Shown one piece after another: positions 16,701-27,359 of a DNA stretch of 64,000 nt. Position 1 is the stretch's first letter, and every line of letters begins with the position of its first letter. Source of the stretch: Ancylostoma caninum (Eukaryota > Nematoda > Chromadorea > Rhabditida > Ancylostomatidae); contig JBAJFG010000019.1 in assembly GCA_037903475.1 (NCBI GenBank), positions 5,579,001 to 5,643,000 of the forward strand, given 5' to 3'. The notes under the pieces were generated by a model. The model did no database searches. It was not told the DNA's origin and was given only the letters and a program-made list of their open reading frames with translations. Made by a program: the position numbers and the translations under genes.

Positions 16701-19700
16701 GTCTGCAGAGCCACTGAACATTACCACCAATTGAGGTAACATCGTCTTTCAATTCTTTTTAATTCACCTGTTTACTTCTTACAGATCCAATGATGAAGAA
16801 CTCCGTAAAAAACTCAAAGATATCGTCTCCCGACGATGTAAAGGTACGTTAGTGTGTAACGACTACATTTTGCCGAGCGGCAGAATCGTCATTTTTCCCG
16901 ATCTGACGAGAGAGATTATTCAGAGTGCTAGCCAACATTGGCGGAGATTACTATATAGTTAGTTGGAGATAGATAGTTGGAGTGCTTAAATTTTAAGGTC
17001 GTAGTTTAACTATAGAGTCCTAAGGTGTGAGATGTCCGACCAGGGTCAAGCGTGATGATGATAGAAAGTCGACCACCATACGATTCCCCACCATACGATA
17101 GACCCTACTCGACTTCAAATTCAAACGTTATCGCAGTAGTAGGAGTAGCCACCGCGTACACCATCAAGGGTTCGATCGCCTCTCTACCAGAATTTTTGCA
17201 AAAAATGGAATGTACGCCTTTGGCGAATATCGCTCTGAATGCTTGGGTTCAGACTTGCTCAAGCAATTTGCTTCAGATTTGTCATGAAAAACATCGATAT
17301 ACGTCATCTACATAGTCAAAGGTTCGATCCCCTCTGAGGCTAAAATTTTTGCACGACTTCAAATAATGAGCGCTTGTAGTGGGCTCAAAACAATCGAAAG
17401 TAGTGCACGAAAGGACAATTTATCGAGCTGCAGGACGGAGCAGGACAAGCAGTACAAACGTCAAAAACGTCCATCTGAAATTTTGGCCCACTCAGAGATA
17501 TGGTTGTAGGTGGACCTTAAGAGCAGGAGATCTAGCCCATTGAGGTGCCGATCTTCTTTCCAGTTTTAAATTGTGGAAGGTTTGCGCTTTCACGATATTT
17601 GGCTGCTTTTTCCGCAGTTGCCTCCACCGCGATTCAATTCAGTCGATAAAAACATGTAAAAAAGGCCATTTTTGTTGACGAAACCTCGTCGTCGTAATTC
17701 TCGTGCTGAATCTTTTCTCTTGAAAGTGAAGGTCTGAAACTTGGAAGTAAAGCATAGCTGGGTGGCCTCCATGGAATGACTCTTTTTTAGTACTGGGTAG
17801 GAGTGGCAGTACGAAGGTGCAAAATTTTTCACATAAAAATTTGGCTTCATCGGAGGCATGGTTGTAATTGGACATGAATAGCAGGAAACGTGGCAAGGAG
17901 AGGTGCCAATTTTTTCTCAGGTTGAATTAGTCGAATGTTTGTGCTCTCAAGCAGTGCTGTTCATTTTTCCGCAGTTGTCATCCTTCCTACTTCGATCTAC
18001 CCGATAAAAACAAGTTAAAAATGGCCATTTTTATCGACTAAACATCACTTCCATAATTCTTGTGTTGAATCTTTTCTATTAAAGCTGGAGAGCTGAAACT
18101 TGGAGGCAAAGCACGTCTGGATAGTGTGCATAACGAGACTTTTTCCGTCCTCGAGGGAAGAGTAAGACTGGCAGTATCAACAAATATGGTGCCCGAAATT
18201 CGGCCTTGTTCCGAGACATGGCTGCATTACTAAAATACTGAAAGAAATACACGAATTCTTCATTACAACCACGACCCCCACCTCCACGACCCCACCCCCC
18301 TTTATCCGCCCACCATACGGCCCACGTTGATAATTTATCAACACACGCTTGACCCTGTGTCCGACTTTGAACGGAATAATTCAGGGCATTATATCTAAGT
18401 GAATAGGCGTTATGATCAATGTTGATGTGGACCTATTCTATCGTCCGTCGTTTCGACGGCAGTTCGATTGCGTTGATAGGTTAAATATAATAGGTTGCCC
18501 GATCAAAGCGACACAGGAATGCCTACTGAGGGACTTCGTATGCATTCACGACCGCAGTGGTAACGGCCAGCTAGTCCTATACTTCTTTAGAGTATCCCCA
18601 GACTTCGCCAGTTCAAAATGAATAGAAATGAACCGGCGATATAAGAGATAAGGATCGTGGAAATGGTACGTATCGATTTCACGTTACATCGTCATGGATC
18701 GCTGCCAAACGGAGCTCATCGCCCGTACTCTCGAAGATGTGCCCGAAATGAACTGCCGATGAGAATGATGGCAATAGTGGAAACGATGCCTATCGATGAC
18801 CACGTCCGATTTATTATCATCGCTCTTACGTCTGGAGTCTCCTCATCCACTTTATCCATGTGGCGATCGCCGGCGGTCGTGGCGATCGCGACGACAGCCG
18901 GCTGTCGTGGCGATCGCCACGATTGCTGGCGAAGTCTGGGGATACTCTTACGACTTCTTCCGTAAGCTTTAATACGCATGTGCTATGTTCCTTACAATTT
19001 TTATGTTTCGCCACTGCGTGTGAGCGAATCAGCGGGCCGAGACCACTGCGGTTATAAATGCAGACAGAGTCCCCCATAGGCACTCCCTGGATTAACTGAC
19101 TGTACAAGGAGCTTCATTCACGGTTGCACCCTTCCGGGGTCTGGATCGCGGCACTACCGATGCGACGCGGCTGGGCTCTGTGGAGGTCGGATATTGCTTT
19201 GACCATGCTGCGTTGGTGTTGAGGCGCTCCAGGCCGCGTGAGGTGAAAACGTGGTTGACATTCCTTATATGTATTATTTTGGTGCATAATTCGGCTTTTT
19301 TCGCAACTTCTTAACTCGTTAAAAGTTAACGCTTCTCAGTCGGTTTTTCTTCAAAATATTCCTTTGTTTCATTTAATAAAGGTGCGAAAATCGTATCCAA
19401 GCTGGTCATAGCATGCTCTATCACTCCGAGAAAAACTGAGATGTAGCACACTCATTTCGCCATCTCAGGGAAAATTTGGCAGAAAGAAAATCAGCAAAGC
19501 CAAGCCAGAAAATATTGGAGTAGTCGCAATAGGGCGGTACGGTCCCTACAGATGAAGAAGGAAAAGATGGACGATCAACTCTCGACGACTCGGATGTTGC
19601 GGTTGTCGTTGAAGAGAAGGAGGTTTGATTGACGTGATTCTTCAGAAATGGAGTATGCTCGGTTCGCTGCAGAAATTCGGTGAAAATTTGAATACTTAGC

Positions 19701-21289
19701 TCTTCCCTACCGAAGAGTTAGTGTGGCCCCGACTAGCAAATCTCCATGCTTTTCAGAGATTCTGAGAGGAACAGCAATGGTTGAATGACCCACGTTGAAG
19801 GTTTCGGTCAGCATTCTCGTTGTCAAGCTTTCTTCCTCTTCGCAATGTCCCGGGCAAAACATTCGATATGCATCCTCTCTCTTCTTTATCCGTAAAGCTT
19901 GTATCGTATGAATATGAAATGTCTTTCGACTCTTCTTTGCTGATGGTTCCTTCGTCAAAGGTCCCGCTGGAATCATAGAGTGACTGTGCTACCATTACTA
20001 CCTTCCTGGGAAGATTGCGCATACGATAGCTAAGCTGCATACGATTTTTCATGGCACCTTTATTAGCTGGAAAACAAGAAATGTTTTCATGAAAAATAGA
20101 ACCATTTAAAAAGCTTCAATTTATAAACTAATTATGAACCTACCTAAGATGTTACCTGTGGAAAGGATTGACCGATTGTGGGACCAACCTTCGCGGAGTG
20201 GCCGCCAGCGAAGGTTTTGGTATATCCTACTTCAGAAACTGTTGACCGATTCACCAACTATATCGATCTTATTGATTTTTCGCTATTTTTCCTCGAAAAT
20301 TGACAAGGACATGTCTACTGAGGCTCCTCTGCACTCTGAGCACGGATATGCTCGGCGTACTGAGGAACCTAACATTTCGTATTCTAATAATTTTTGATCA
20401 GGAACAGGTTTCATCCAGGTTAGCATTAATAACGAGATTACTTGCTTAGATTTGTTTGAGGTAATGTAATCGGGACGATGTCAGTGGATACTTGCTCTCC
20501 TTTCAGCTTGTGCGCTCGTTTATCGTGTTGGCATGGGTGTTCGTTTGCTCATGGTGCATATCGTCTATTTCAACTCATATAGCCACTCGATACCTCTCTA
20601 AGGAGACTTCCTCTATTGTTCAGACTTACACTGTAAGTTAGGAATGCTTTTGTAAACCTTGAGTGCTGATACGAGATTCCCCCCCCCCCCACATGTGAGC
20701 AGTACTATAGAAATTGTGCGCTTACATATTATGCACATGTAAGCGAAAGATAATCTTCATTTCGTATGTCCGTTACGGTTCTTAAGCATTCTGAACCAGG
20801 TCGCTGAGGCACTTTATCATACACCAATGTGGAACAGTTGCGTGTATTGAAACACTTGAATGAAGTTGCGTATGCTGTCGAGCATATCAAAGTGAAAGCA
20901 ACATTATGGATCTATTGTGCCGCATCCATTACTCTACTATCATGTATCACGGATATTAAGTTGAACGCGTTTGCAATTACAGAGATTTAGCTACTCAGAA
21001 ATAATTGTGAAGCGACAGAAAGAATGAGAAAACATTTGATTCACAGAATCTCGAAAGAGTGGTTTTTAAAAGACAACAAGACCTTACTGGTTCATTATTA
21101 ATCTCCTCAAAATTGCAGGTTATTCTAGCCCTTCCCACTTACTGTCAGTGCTTCTTTGTTACCTATATTCGCTCTACTCGCTACAGGTCTGCGTACAGAA
21201 AGCAACAGCGCATGTTTCCGTGCGCTACAGGTGTGAGAGAGGGTGAAGTGAGCTGTGCGCAACGCAGCGTAAATGAAAGAATAGGGTAG
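5161..21289 (+). CDS. srsx-type nematode chemosensory GPCR, 8 exons
   Basis: Seven-transmembrane receptor of the nematode srsx class, expected in the plasma membrane of sensory neurons; the ligand cannot be inferred. Exons: 5161-5335, 5392-5470, 5542-5670, 15399-15532, 15601-15708, 16785-16843, 20507-20632, 21119-21289. Phases match at every junction and give 326 residues, a normal length for the family. Visible marks: an N-terminal sequon at N11; TM1 about residues 25-50 with the GN motif (N41); Cys94 at the start of TM3 and Cys168 in loop 2, the usual disulfide pair; the TM3 end reading D118 ... P126-L-R128-H-R; TM6 about 232-255; and a TM7 with the family's LPTYCQCFFVTYIRS-type pattern followed by YR. 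Intron 3 is 9.7 kb, intron 6 is 3.7 kb and the others are about 60 bp to 1.1 kb. Donors of exons 2 (GTTTGT) and 4 (GTCCGG) are weak but forced by phase. The last exon could instead splice at 21232 into an unseen exon. Family membership is confident; the start and C-terminus less so. Confidence 0.85.
5831..5980 (-). mobile_element. Helitron-like 3' end, copy 1
   Basis: On the minus strand the sequence ends CCCACCCCACTTTCTAGCGT then a GC hairpin closing with GCTAG. It shares the upstream TTTGGCTCAGTTGATGATTA block with the other copies. Here the base after CTAG is C, not T. Degenerate minisatellite lies directly upstream. Confidence 0.55.
6020..6300 (-). repeat. Degenerate minisatellite
   Basis: Repeats of about 55 bp containing a GGCGCAGACGCACC-like block and ACCCGTATC-like block in varied form; the same family as the arrays at 13110, 25790 and, inverted, 27360. 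Confidence 0.5.
6347..6600 (-). mobile_element. Helitron-like 3' end, copy 2
   Basis: Minus-strand copy with the same TTTGAGCTCAGCTAATGGTT block, CCCCACTTTCTAGCG and terminal hairpin; CTAG is followed by T. The stretch to about 6600 matches 62840-63000 in inverse orientation, so the conserved 3' region is at least 250 bp. Confidence 0.6.
6744..6990 (+). repeat. Dispersed repeat family A, copy 1
   Basis: Shares the ordered blocks GGTAGTGCAACAAAATTTTC, CAGCACGTGA, GAGGATGCG, GCTGACGG, CATTCGGC, TTTCGTCATA and CAGGATTTCGCG with 61336-61570 and, more distantly, with the two palindrome arms (9427-9740 and 10000-10330). Function unknown. Confidence 0.7.
7835..8318 (-). CDS. 3' end of an unrecognised gene, antisense inside the GPCR intron
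   Basis: Two minus-strand exons. The penultimate exon runs 8318 to 8107 (acceptor TTTCAG, donor GTGAGG), entered in phase 1 and left in phase 0; the last exon runs 8011 to 7835 (acceptor CCTTCAG) and ends at TGA. Together they give about 128 residues of convincing coding sequence: an N-terminal part reading LTPELFTDQW, a charged helical middle (TERADYEMACALKRS; RLRIDKQYHALEEAAVRYG) and a basic tail rich in Lys, Asn and Arg ending KMPRL, possibly a nuclear-localisation type tail. I do not recognise the family. No matching upstream exon was found in the next few kilobases, where a large palindrome starts at 8615. The piece may be a nested gene, the end of a longer gene, or a stranded fragment. 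Confidence 0.5.
8615..9771. repeat. Left arm of a 2.5 kb near-perfect palindrome
   Basis: 1157 bp that recur inverted at 9966-11131, with only scattered substitutions and small indels (for example CTATCTCAACCGG against CTATCTCATCCGG). The arm begins GCCGTCAGCGGAGGACC and ends GATCTACGTTTTCA. It carries a 107-codon open frame at 8635-8955, present in both arms, that resembles no family I know and is probably not a gene. Confidence 0.9.
9966..11131. repeat. Right arm of the 2.5 kb palindrome
   Basis: 1166 bp, inverse of 8615-9771. The spacer 9772-9965 is 194 bp and unique. Just outside the right arm GATGAGAGCTTCCTGGACGG is followed by a second partial copy (CATGAGAGCTTCCT). Confidence 0.9.
11490..12300 (+). 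repeat. Minisatellite array
   Basis: Diverged units of about 55-60 bp with the blocks GATACGGGTCC, GATGG-GGA, CTGTGGCC and GTGTGGGGA. Open frames in several phases across it are by-products of the repeat. Confidence 0.7.
13110..13640 (+). repeat. Homogeneous 49-51 bp minisatellite
   Basis: About ten units with the blocks TTTGGGCGCCGGCGCACCC, TTATCACAGC and GTGGACCCGTCTCCCCCAC. It is the most uniform array of this family here and is followed by a CA microsatellite. Confidence 0.9.
13690..13815 (+). repeat. (CA)n microsatellite with interruptions
   Basis: CA dinucleotides with CATA interruptions at the right end. Confidence 0.95.
14255..14376 (+). mobile_element. Helitron-like 3' end, copy 3
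   Basis: Reads CTCGAGTGGCTGCCCCACCC, CACTTTCTAGCG, then a hairpin ending GCGCTAG, followed by T. It lies about 600 bp downstream of the 49-51 bp minisatellite and the second CA repeat, suggesting they once formed one element. Confidence 0.6.
16097..16582. mobile_element. TTAA-type inverted-repeat element, diverged copy
   Basis: Begins TTAAAGGCAAGGTC and is collinear with 56228-56637, including the blocks ATACGGCG, GACCAGTGGT, TTTGATGGGGTGG and GGTCTCAAACTT. The right end is degraded. It lies in intron 5 of the GPCR gene. Confidence 0.55.
17041..18357. mobile_element. Non-autonomous hAT-like element with perfect 8-bp target duplication
   Basis: The 14-bp inverted termini CAGGGTCAAGCGTG are identical, and TGTCCGAC occurs immediately outside both ends (17033-17040 and 18358-18365). 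Eight-base duplications and CA-starting ends fit hAT. The 1.3 kb body has tandem internal repeats (about 17490-18235) and no transposase frame. It lies in intron 6 of the GPCR gene. Confidence 0.8.
17405..18235. repeat. Tandem internal repeats of the hAT-like element
   Basis: Two full units of roughly 350-400 bp (about 17510-17900 and 17900-18235) plus a partial third share blocks such as TTTTTCCGCAGTTG, GGCCATTTTT, TGAATCTTTTCT and CTGAAACTTGGA in the same order. The units are clearly diverged from one another. Confidence 0.65.
18514..19089. mobile_element. Inverted-repeat element (MITE-like)
   Basis: Termini of about 60 bp are inverted and diverged copies (CAGGAATGCCTACTGAGGGA against CAGGGAGTGCCTATGGGGGA). 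A second internal inverted pair carries AGTATCCCCAGACTTCGCCA (18591 on plus; 18930-18950 on minus). The core is very rich in GGCGATCGCC palindromes. No clean target duplication. Confidence 0.5.
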
Positions 21290-24190
21290 GTTTTATTTTG
21301 ACTCAGCTTCTTTGAAAAACTATTATTCTTACCTTTTTACTGCAAGTCATTCAGTAGCGACCACATATCAGTGTTGGACTCGTTTCGGAACTTTCAGGGC
21401 CCTTGACTATTTTTTTTTTGTTCTTAGCTTTCTCTCTTTTCTCTTTTCAATGTGTCACAACTCATTTTGTGGAATTTGTGGAATTTCTTGATTTTTGAAG
21501 CAGCGTAGCTACGCGCTGAGATGGATGACTCCTCTAATATCCCTATAGCGCTTGTTGATTTTCATAGCACTTTGTTTGCTGGGAGTGGTCAAAAGCGCTG
21601 ATTTTATAATACTCTTGTGGAGCTGTGGGGTGATTTCCAAGGAAAAACCTTCTTTAGAATCAAATTTTTCTAGCGGCTGAATCCATATCTGGTTGAACAT
21701 CAGTGCATAGCGAGGATATCCTGGCTTCGCGCCACTAGGTATGGCGCTGTGGAGTGGTGAAGAGTCGTTCGAACGCCGTTAGAGTGAAAGACCTTCCGCA
21801 GGAGCTGAAGTGTCATGCAGAACAGAACTGATCTCGAAACAGGGCAACAGAAGTAATCTTGCTAAAACTGTCAAAGGAGCCTAATTTTAAAGTGCTGTCA
21901 ATAATGTTCCGACAACGTCAAGTCGTTCCTGTGCACAAATGCTCTGTAAGGTCTTGTTCTAAGAAATTCGATTTCGATGAAGATTTCTGCTCTAAAAGTC
22001 ACACCGTAGGTGTAAACAATGTGAACACGTCAACGATTTTGACATTCTCCAGCAAAAATCTAGTAAAAACCTAGCTACACTGCTTGGTGAAGTTAGAAAT
22101 TCCAAGCATTCTTTAGAAGTAACGAGCAAAAGTTCGAGAGGTGATTTCTTTATGACTGGTGCAGTATAACTCTAAGCTAATATTCCATTAACATTCCTTT
22201 TTTTTTCAGCAGCGAACCAACGCATTCATGAGTGTCGACTCGACTGCTGCCTGACGGGTTAAATTTTCATAGTGTAACGAACCCCTTGCAAATAACGTAT
22301 CCTTCTACATTCTTCTGCACGTGAGCTACCTGTTAGAAAGAATATTGTACGATCTCTTCTATCGATAAAACCTCTCGCTTCGATTCTTTTTCGAATCATC
22401 TGTGCATATGGGCTTACGGTGTCTCTCATTGGTACGGTATAACTGTATAGGTTTTGTTGTGGCTTAAATTTACATTTTTTGATTATTGTCTTTTGTGGCT
22501 CACAAATTCTTGATTTCAAGTTATTTGTACGTTATTTCAAATGCACAGTAGTGCGAGTGTACACATGCAATGATCGCATGTCCTGGAACTGAGCGAATAA
22601 ACAAGTTCTACTCCGTAGATTGCAAGTGAATAACAAACAATGTTAGCGATCGTGATACCCTGCAGAAGAAGTGATGTTCATTGGTTAGGTTCTCTATATT
22701 GTAATAGTTGCTTCCGTAATTCTAATCTGAACAGGTAAGAAAGTCATGTACAATTGAAGAAAATAGGTTATGTGTTCACAAGAGAGCCATCGTCTTACGA
22801 CAACCGTCGCTGGATTTACTCACGAGTGGTGCAGCTGTTTCACAAAACGGAACGAGCTGGATTTGTTGGCATTGTCAGCTGGACGATGTGTCCTTTTTGC
22901 TTTGTCATCCACCCAGTCGCATATACAATAGCCCTGGGCATACATCAAGCGACACGATTTGGTCGCCGCGCCTAGGAACTCCACAAACGATAGAGTCGCA
23001 GCGACTGGATCGCTTGCAAGGTCATACTTCATTTAATGCTTTGTTACGGCATTGATTCACTCACTAGACTCTTCCCACTAAAACTTTGATATTTAGGCTT
23101 CGCTCACATCTGTTTCCCATACCTAGCGGTAGTAAGCTGGTATAAAATGCTCTCTACGTTCGAACTGTGGCCTCTGATCGGTTTTGAAAAGCTATTTTAG
23201 TGTTCCGAACTGGTTCTGATTCTATATTTGACCTACTAAGCACACTTATAGCTTTTTGTGGAATCTTAGTAAAACATGCCCAATTTGAAGGTATGAGAAG
23301 CGAGCTATAGAGAAGGAATGGGAAATCGAAATACTGGACTTTGGGGAGGAAGATATTACATAGAAAATGGGAAAGAATTAGACATATTCTCATCGGATAT
23401 CTCATCAAATACAGAGAAAGTCAGTCATAGTAAGAAATCTACACAAACACAACAAACACTACACAATCAAACACAACAAATTTTCAAGAAAAAGCTGCGA
23501 ACGAGTAAGCGATTTAGTCGCGTGGCAACATCTAGGCGTAGCGACGCGACTGCATGGGAAATGAGGAAAATCGCTGAAAACTCACAAGATGGAGCATGCG
23601 CAAGCCGCGACTGACCAGCGATTTGGTCGCCAAATCATTTCTCGTGTGGTTTTTTACAAATTGGCCGCGCGTCTACGGATTGCTTTTGAAAATGAAGCGT
23701 GGAATGACCACGGCAGGTTTTGTGATGTTTGCAAGTTAAATCGTGTGGCGATCAAGTCGCCGTCACTGCAGGTATGCCCAGCGCTAATGGACCTGCAACT
23801 TATGATAAAGTACTTGGTCTCTCTGGATGTGTTTGAGTGTGTGTCACGCTCACTACTGTGCAGTATGCTATTCGTGTGATTTTGTTCATGTAACATCTCC
23901 TCCTTTTGTGCACATCTGACTCATATCGAGAACTATAGGTGTTCAGAAAAGAGTCGGTATCGGTGCTTTCACATACTTTAGGTAGAATGTGCTGTTGTGC
24001 ATAGGTAGAATGTGCGGTTGTGCGCTTGATACTAATTGAAAAGACCGCGTCTCAGTCTATTGTCCTCCAACCAGTACCGACTACCGGTTGAGTGGGCTAC
24101 ACCCCGGTCTCTTCTATTAGTTTCTGAAAAAGACCTTTGTCAGTGTACTGAACCATTTCATGCGATCAATTCACGTTAAATCGGTTGTAT
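21290..24190. other. Non-coding stretch downstream of the GPCR gene
   Basis: No supportable exon. Around 22780-22990 and 23490-23780 there are scattered GC-rich words such as GCGACCAAATCGC and its inverse, hinting at decayed inverted-repeat elements, but no ends could be fixed. Confidence 0.4.
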
Positions 24191-24296
24191 CTAGCTGCTC
24201 CTGGCTATTTTTGGAGGTGTAGGCGCAGGCACTAGACATGTCTGATTTGGTGTGTGAGTCTCATTCGAATGCTTTATCTTTCCTATATGTTTCGAG

Positions 24297-24520
24297 GCTA
24301 CTCCAAACGGAAGCGAGCAGGGAGCGTGACAGCGGCATGTCTCTCTTGGGCGAAGACACAGGTGCTTTGCATGCTTGCTCTGGTTGTCTCCCTCTGCCAG
24401 AGAAGCAGACAACCAGAGCCAGCACCCAGAGCGCCTTTGTCTTTGCCCAAGAAAGCCGCGCCGCGTTTCTTCTCTTTGCCTGCGTTCGTTTGGAGTTCCT
24501 TGTGATTGACAGAGTAATAA
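24297..24520. repeat. Foldback repeat
   Basis: Left half CTACTCCAAACGGAAGCGAG ... CTTGGGCGAAGACA and right half TGTCTTTGCCCAAGA ... GTTCGTTTGGAGTTCC are inverse of each other around a centre near 24405 (TCTGGTTGTC with GACAACCAGA). Probably a MITE; ends and target site not clear. Confidence 0.6.
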
Positions 24521-24854
24521 GGAGCAGCGCACATGATTGACAAAGTAATAAGGAGCAGGAGTAAATGAAGGAGGAGAATGAAGTCCTCCTAAACGAATGA
24601 GAGGAGCGGAACACAGAGTTGCCATATCAAGATGGAAATCCCTGAACACAGGCAGCCTGTTCGCTTTTCGCTCAGCAGTGGTTGCGTAGCACACCACTTC
24701 TCGCCAACGCACCCTAGCGGAGTTAACCTAGCTTCTCAACGCTGTTTTAACTCACGTTTCAATGACGGCGTTGCACATTTGCGATTTGAGTTAGGACAAC
24801 AACAACAACAGATTTTGGAGAAGTTCCAGCAAGGGAAACAAGTCAAACAGAAAT

Positions 24855-24920
24855 GACCTACCGGTGGGTCGCACTCTCTGATTCGCCACTTCCCGTACAA
24901 CCCACGGTAGGTCGTATCAT
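24855..24920. repeat. Short perfect hairpin
   Basis: GACCTACCG-GTGGGT pairs with ACCCACGGTAGGTC across about 37 bases. Function unknown; it may be a mobile-element end. Confidence 0.45.
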
Positions 24921-25194
24921 CATAGTTAAAACTAATTGGCATTCTATGCGCGTGTGTGTGTCCTAGAGAACCACCAGCTCTTGCCGGAAAAATCTAATTA
25001 TATCACGATGTTCAGTATGTAGAGTTGTGTAGGAACTGTGCAATTTTCGATTTTGACCTCGATTAGCAGGTGTTTTGAAGCACTTTTCGTAGTTGGACAG
25101 ACCTACTATTGTTCACATCACAATGAAAATGAATGAATCTAGGTGTTTATTTGTCTATATTTATCAAGTCGTAAAAAGGGCAACATACGAGTGG

Positions 25195-25383
25195 ATATAT
25201 GACACTGCCAACTAATTTGTCCGCGTAAAAATGCAAGTTTGGAATGAATGGCCACAATCCGGACCGTTCGGGGCATGGCACAGTGAAAATGAAATGGTGG
25301 CATAACTGGAAGCGTTCGGATTCTGCCATTCATTCTCTACTTTGCATTTTTGCAAGGACAAATTAGTTGGCAGCGTCATATAT
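25195..25383. repeat. Foldback repeat, 189 bp
   Basis: ATATATGACACTGCCAACTA at the left and TTAGTTGGCAGCGTCATATAT at the right pair, continuing inward through ATTTGTCC, AAAAATGCAA and GAATGAATGGC. Probably a MITE without transposase. Confidence 0.65.
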
Positions 25384-25429
25384 GTTTCGGAGGAAAGGAT
25401 CGAAACCAGCTAGAAGGGGAACATGCAAA

Positions 25430-26010
25430 GTTGAGAGCAATGTCTATCTACGGGTCCATTGCTGGGTTGGGGGTGCTCCGGTTCAAAAATGGAGTTGGAG
25501 GGGAGGAGCGCACTTGGTATTAGTCGATAATATGACCTGTCCTACACGTTGTCACTTGCTCGCTGACACGTCCAGAACAATCTGATTTGTAAGCTTCGAA
25601 AAGTGGGAAAACGCCTAGAGTCGAGTCCAACGGTGTGATGAAGGTGCGCGGGCACTGAATAGTGGCGAAAATGTCACGCACGGGTTCACACCTGCGATGG
25701 TGGTCGTTCAGGCTGGCAATTATTATGAACCAGCGTGATCGTTCGGCTAACCTGGACCCTCAGGCTTCTTTTGGGCTCGCTCCGTTCGCCTTGCATTCGT
25801 GTATATGTTCCCCACTACTTGGTGCCAACGCACCACTCTCGAAGTTGTGAACCCGTGAAGCGACACCTTCCCCATTACTGAGCACTGGCGGGGTAAAATG
25901 GAGTTGGGGGGGGCACTTGTTATAAGCCGATAATATGACCTTTCCTGCACGTTCAGACTTGTTAGCTGACACGTCCAGAACGTTCTGACTTGTTGACCGC
26001 TGACACACCA
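25430..26010 (+). repeat. Direct duplication
   Basis: The block AAAAATGGAGTTGG ... CGATAATATGACC ... GCTGACACGTCCAGAAC at about 25484-25580 recurs at 25895-25982. Degenerate minisatellite of the 55-bp family fills 25790-26100 around the second copy. Confidence 0.6.
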
Positions 26011-26109
26011 CTCTTGTAGTTGTGGGCCCGTTCAATGACGTCTTCCCTACTACTGGACGCCAGCGCATCTCTTCCAGTAGCAGTAGCGTACCGGAGCAGT
26101 AGCCCTTTA

Positions 26110-27355
26110 CTATCATTTCCCCAACGCCCGTGCTGGCTCAACCCTCATTCGTGCCTTTCTTCATCCGCATGGCTCATTCTCTTCCTTCTTATGGAATCAC
26201 ACCAACCTCTACCTTTTTATATGGTCTTGTAATCACAGCAACTATCGCTAATTCCAATTGGGATGCAAACAACTTTCGGTCATTAAAAGAAGTTGACGTG
26301 TTTGAACATGAAAAACGTGGTCCCATACATTTGCATATCAAGGTAAAAATCAAAATTTACCACATTTTCGTACATAACTCGACGCGCTGAACACGATGGT
26401 GTAGGTATTTTCCGTTTTTGATGGCTGGTTCTCGTGCACACACGCACACACACACATGAACTGCCAATTAAGAAGAAGTAAGATCATTATAATATGAAGC
26501 CACTTCATGAAAATGGCTAGTGGTCGAAAGTTACGACAGCGTCAAGTTGCATCTTTACGACGAATACACTGCCCTATCAAGAAGAGCTACGAAAAGGGGA
26601 TGATACGTGCTGCTGCACTCTTATTCACTTTCCCGTTCAGAAAAATTGATTGGACTGAGAATAAACTTTGCTTAAATGTGAGGTGTACGTACCAGTGCTA
26701 GCGAAATTAGCATATTTCATACTTCTAAAAAACCAGCATCGGTTGGACACTTGGCCTGCTACTGAGATGTGTACGCTGCAAGTGGGGCAATACGATGAGA
26801 GATGAGTCGAAACACACCTCTAACGCATTCTTAGATTACGCGCAAATGAGATGCGCAGGTTTGCGACAGCTAGTTGCGGAAGCCGTGCCCGATATTTATT
26901 GACGCATCTATTAAACAAAGCGCCGTAAGGGGGCTAGAGCGGTTAGAGATACGGGGCGGCACTCATAGACACCGCAATCTTGAGGCGCAGACTGTGTGGC
27001 GAAATGGCCGATTTCCATGGACGCAGACACGTTCGCTTCGGGACCCGAAATTACGTCACTGCTGGCTCTCCCGCATGCACGGGATGGTGATTTCATCACC
27101 TTCGCTGGCGGTCTCGCCGCATAGGAGTGAGGGAGTGTTTACGAGCTTTCAGGCTGCACAATATACGCAGCAGGAAAACCAGCCTTCCACTGATGCGACG
27201 CTGAGTGCACTTGCAGGAAGAGATGGACGGGTGCTATGAGGGCTGCCGCATCTCGGAAGCTCGGGAGGTTGGGCCTACGCGGTCGCCTCATCTGGTGGGT
27301 GCTATTGCCGCATCGCCTCTAAATAGGAAGGCATGACATTGTATATCCAATCAAC
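26110..27355. other. Gene-poor stretch
   Basis: Open frames at 26130-26390 and 26874-27239 were considered, but neither shows a motif or a splice partner. The 26900-27310 part is GC-rich and may be an old repeat. Nothing else seen. Confidence 0.4.
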
Positions 27356-27359
27356 TAAA

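Noticed and set aside
17165..17345. tRNA 3' halves (GGTTCGATC boxes)
   Set aside because: No A box at proper distance and no cloverleaf; they belong to repeated sequence of the hAT-like element.
19468..19640. A possible DNA-binding exon with KYWSSRNRAV
   Set aside because: The wording recalls a bZIP basic region, but the spacing of the invariant Asn, Ala and Arg is wrong and no leucine repeat follows.
19700..19850. A minus-strand mariner HTH fragment (TTRMLTETFNVGHSTI)
   Set aside because: Suggestive of a transposase helix-turn-helix but too short, with no termini or catalytic part nearby.
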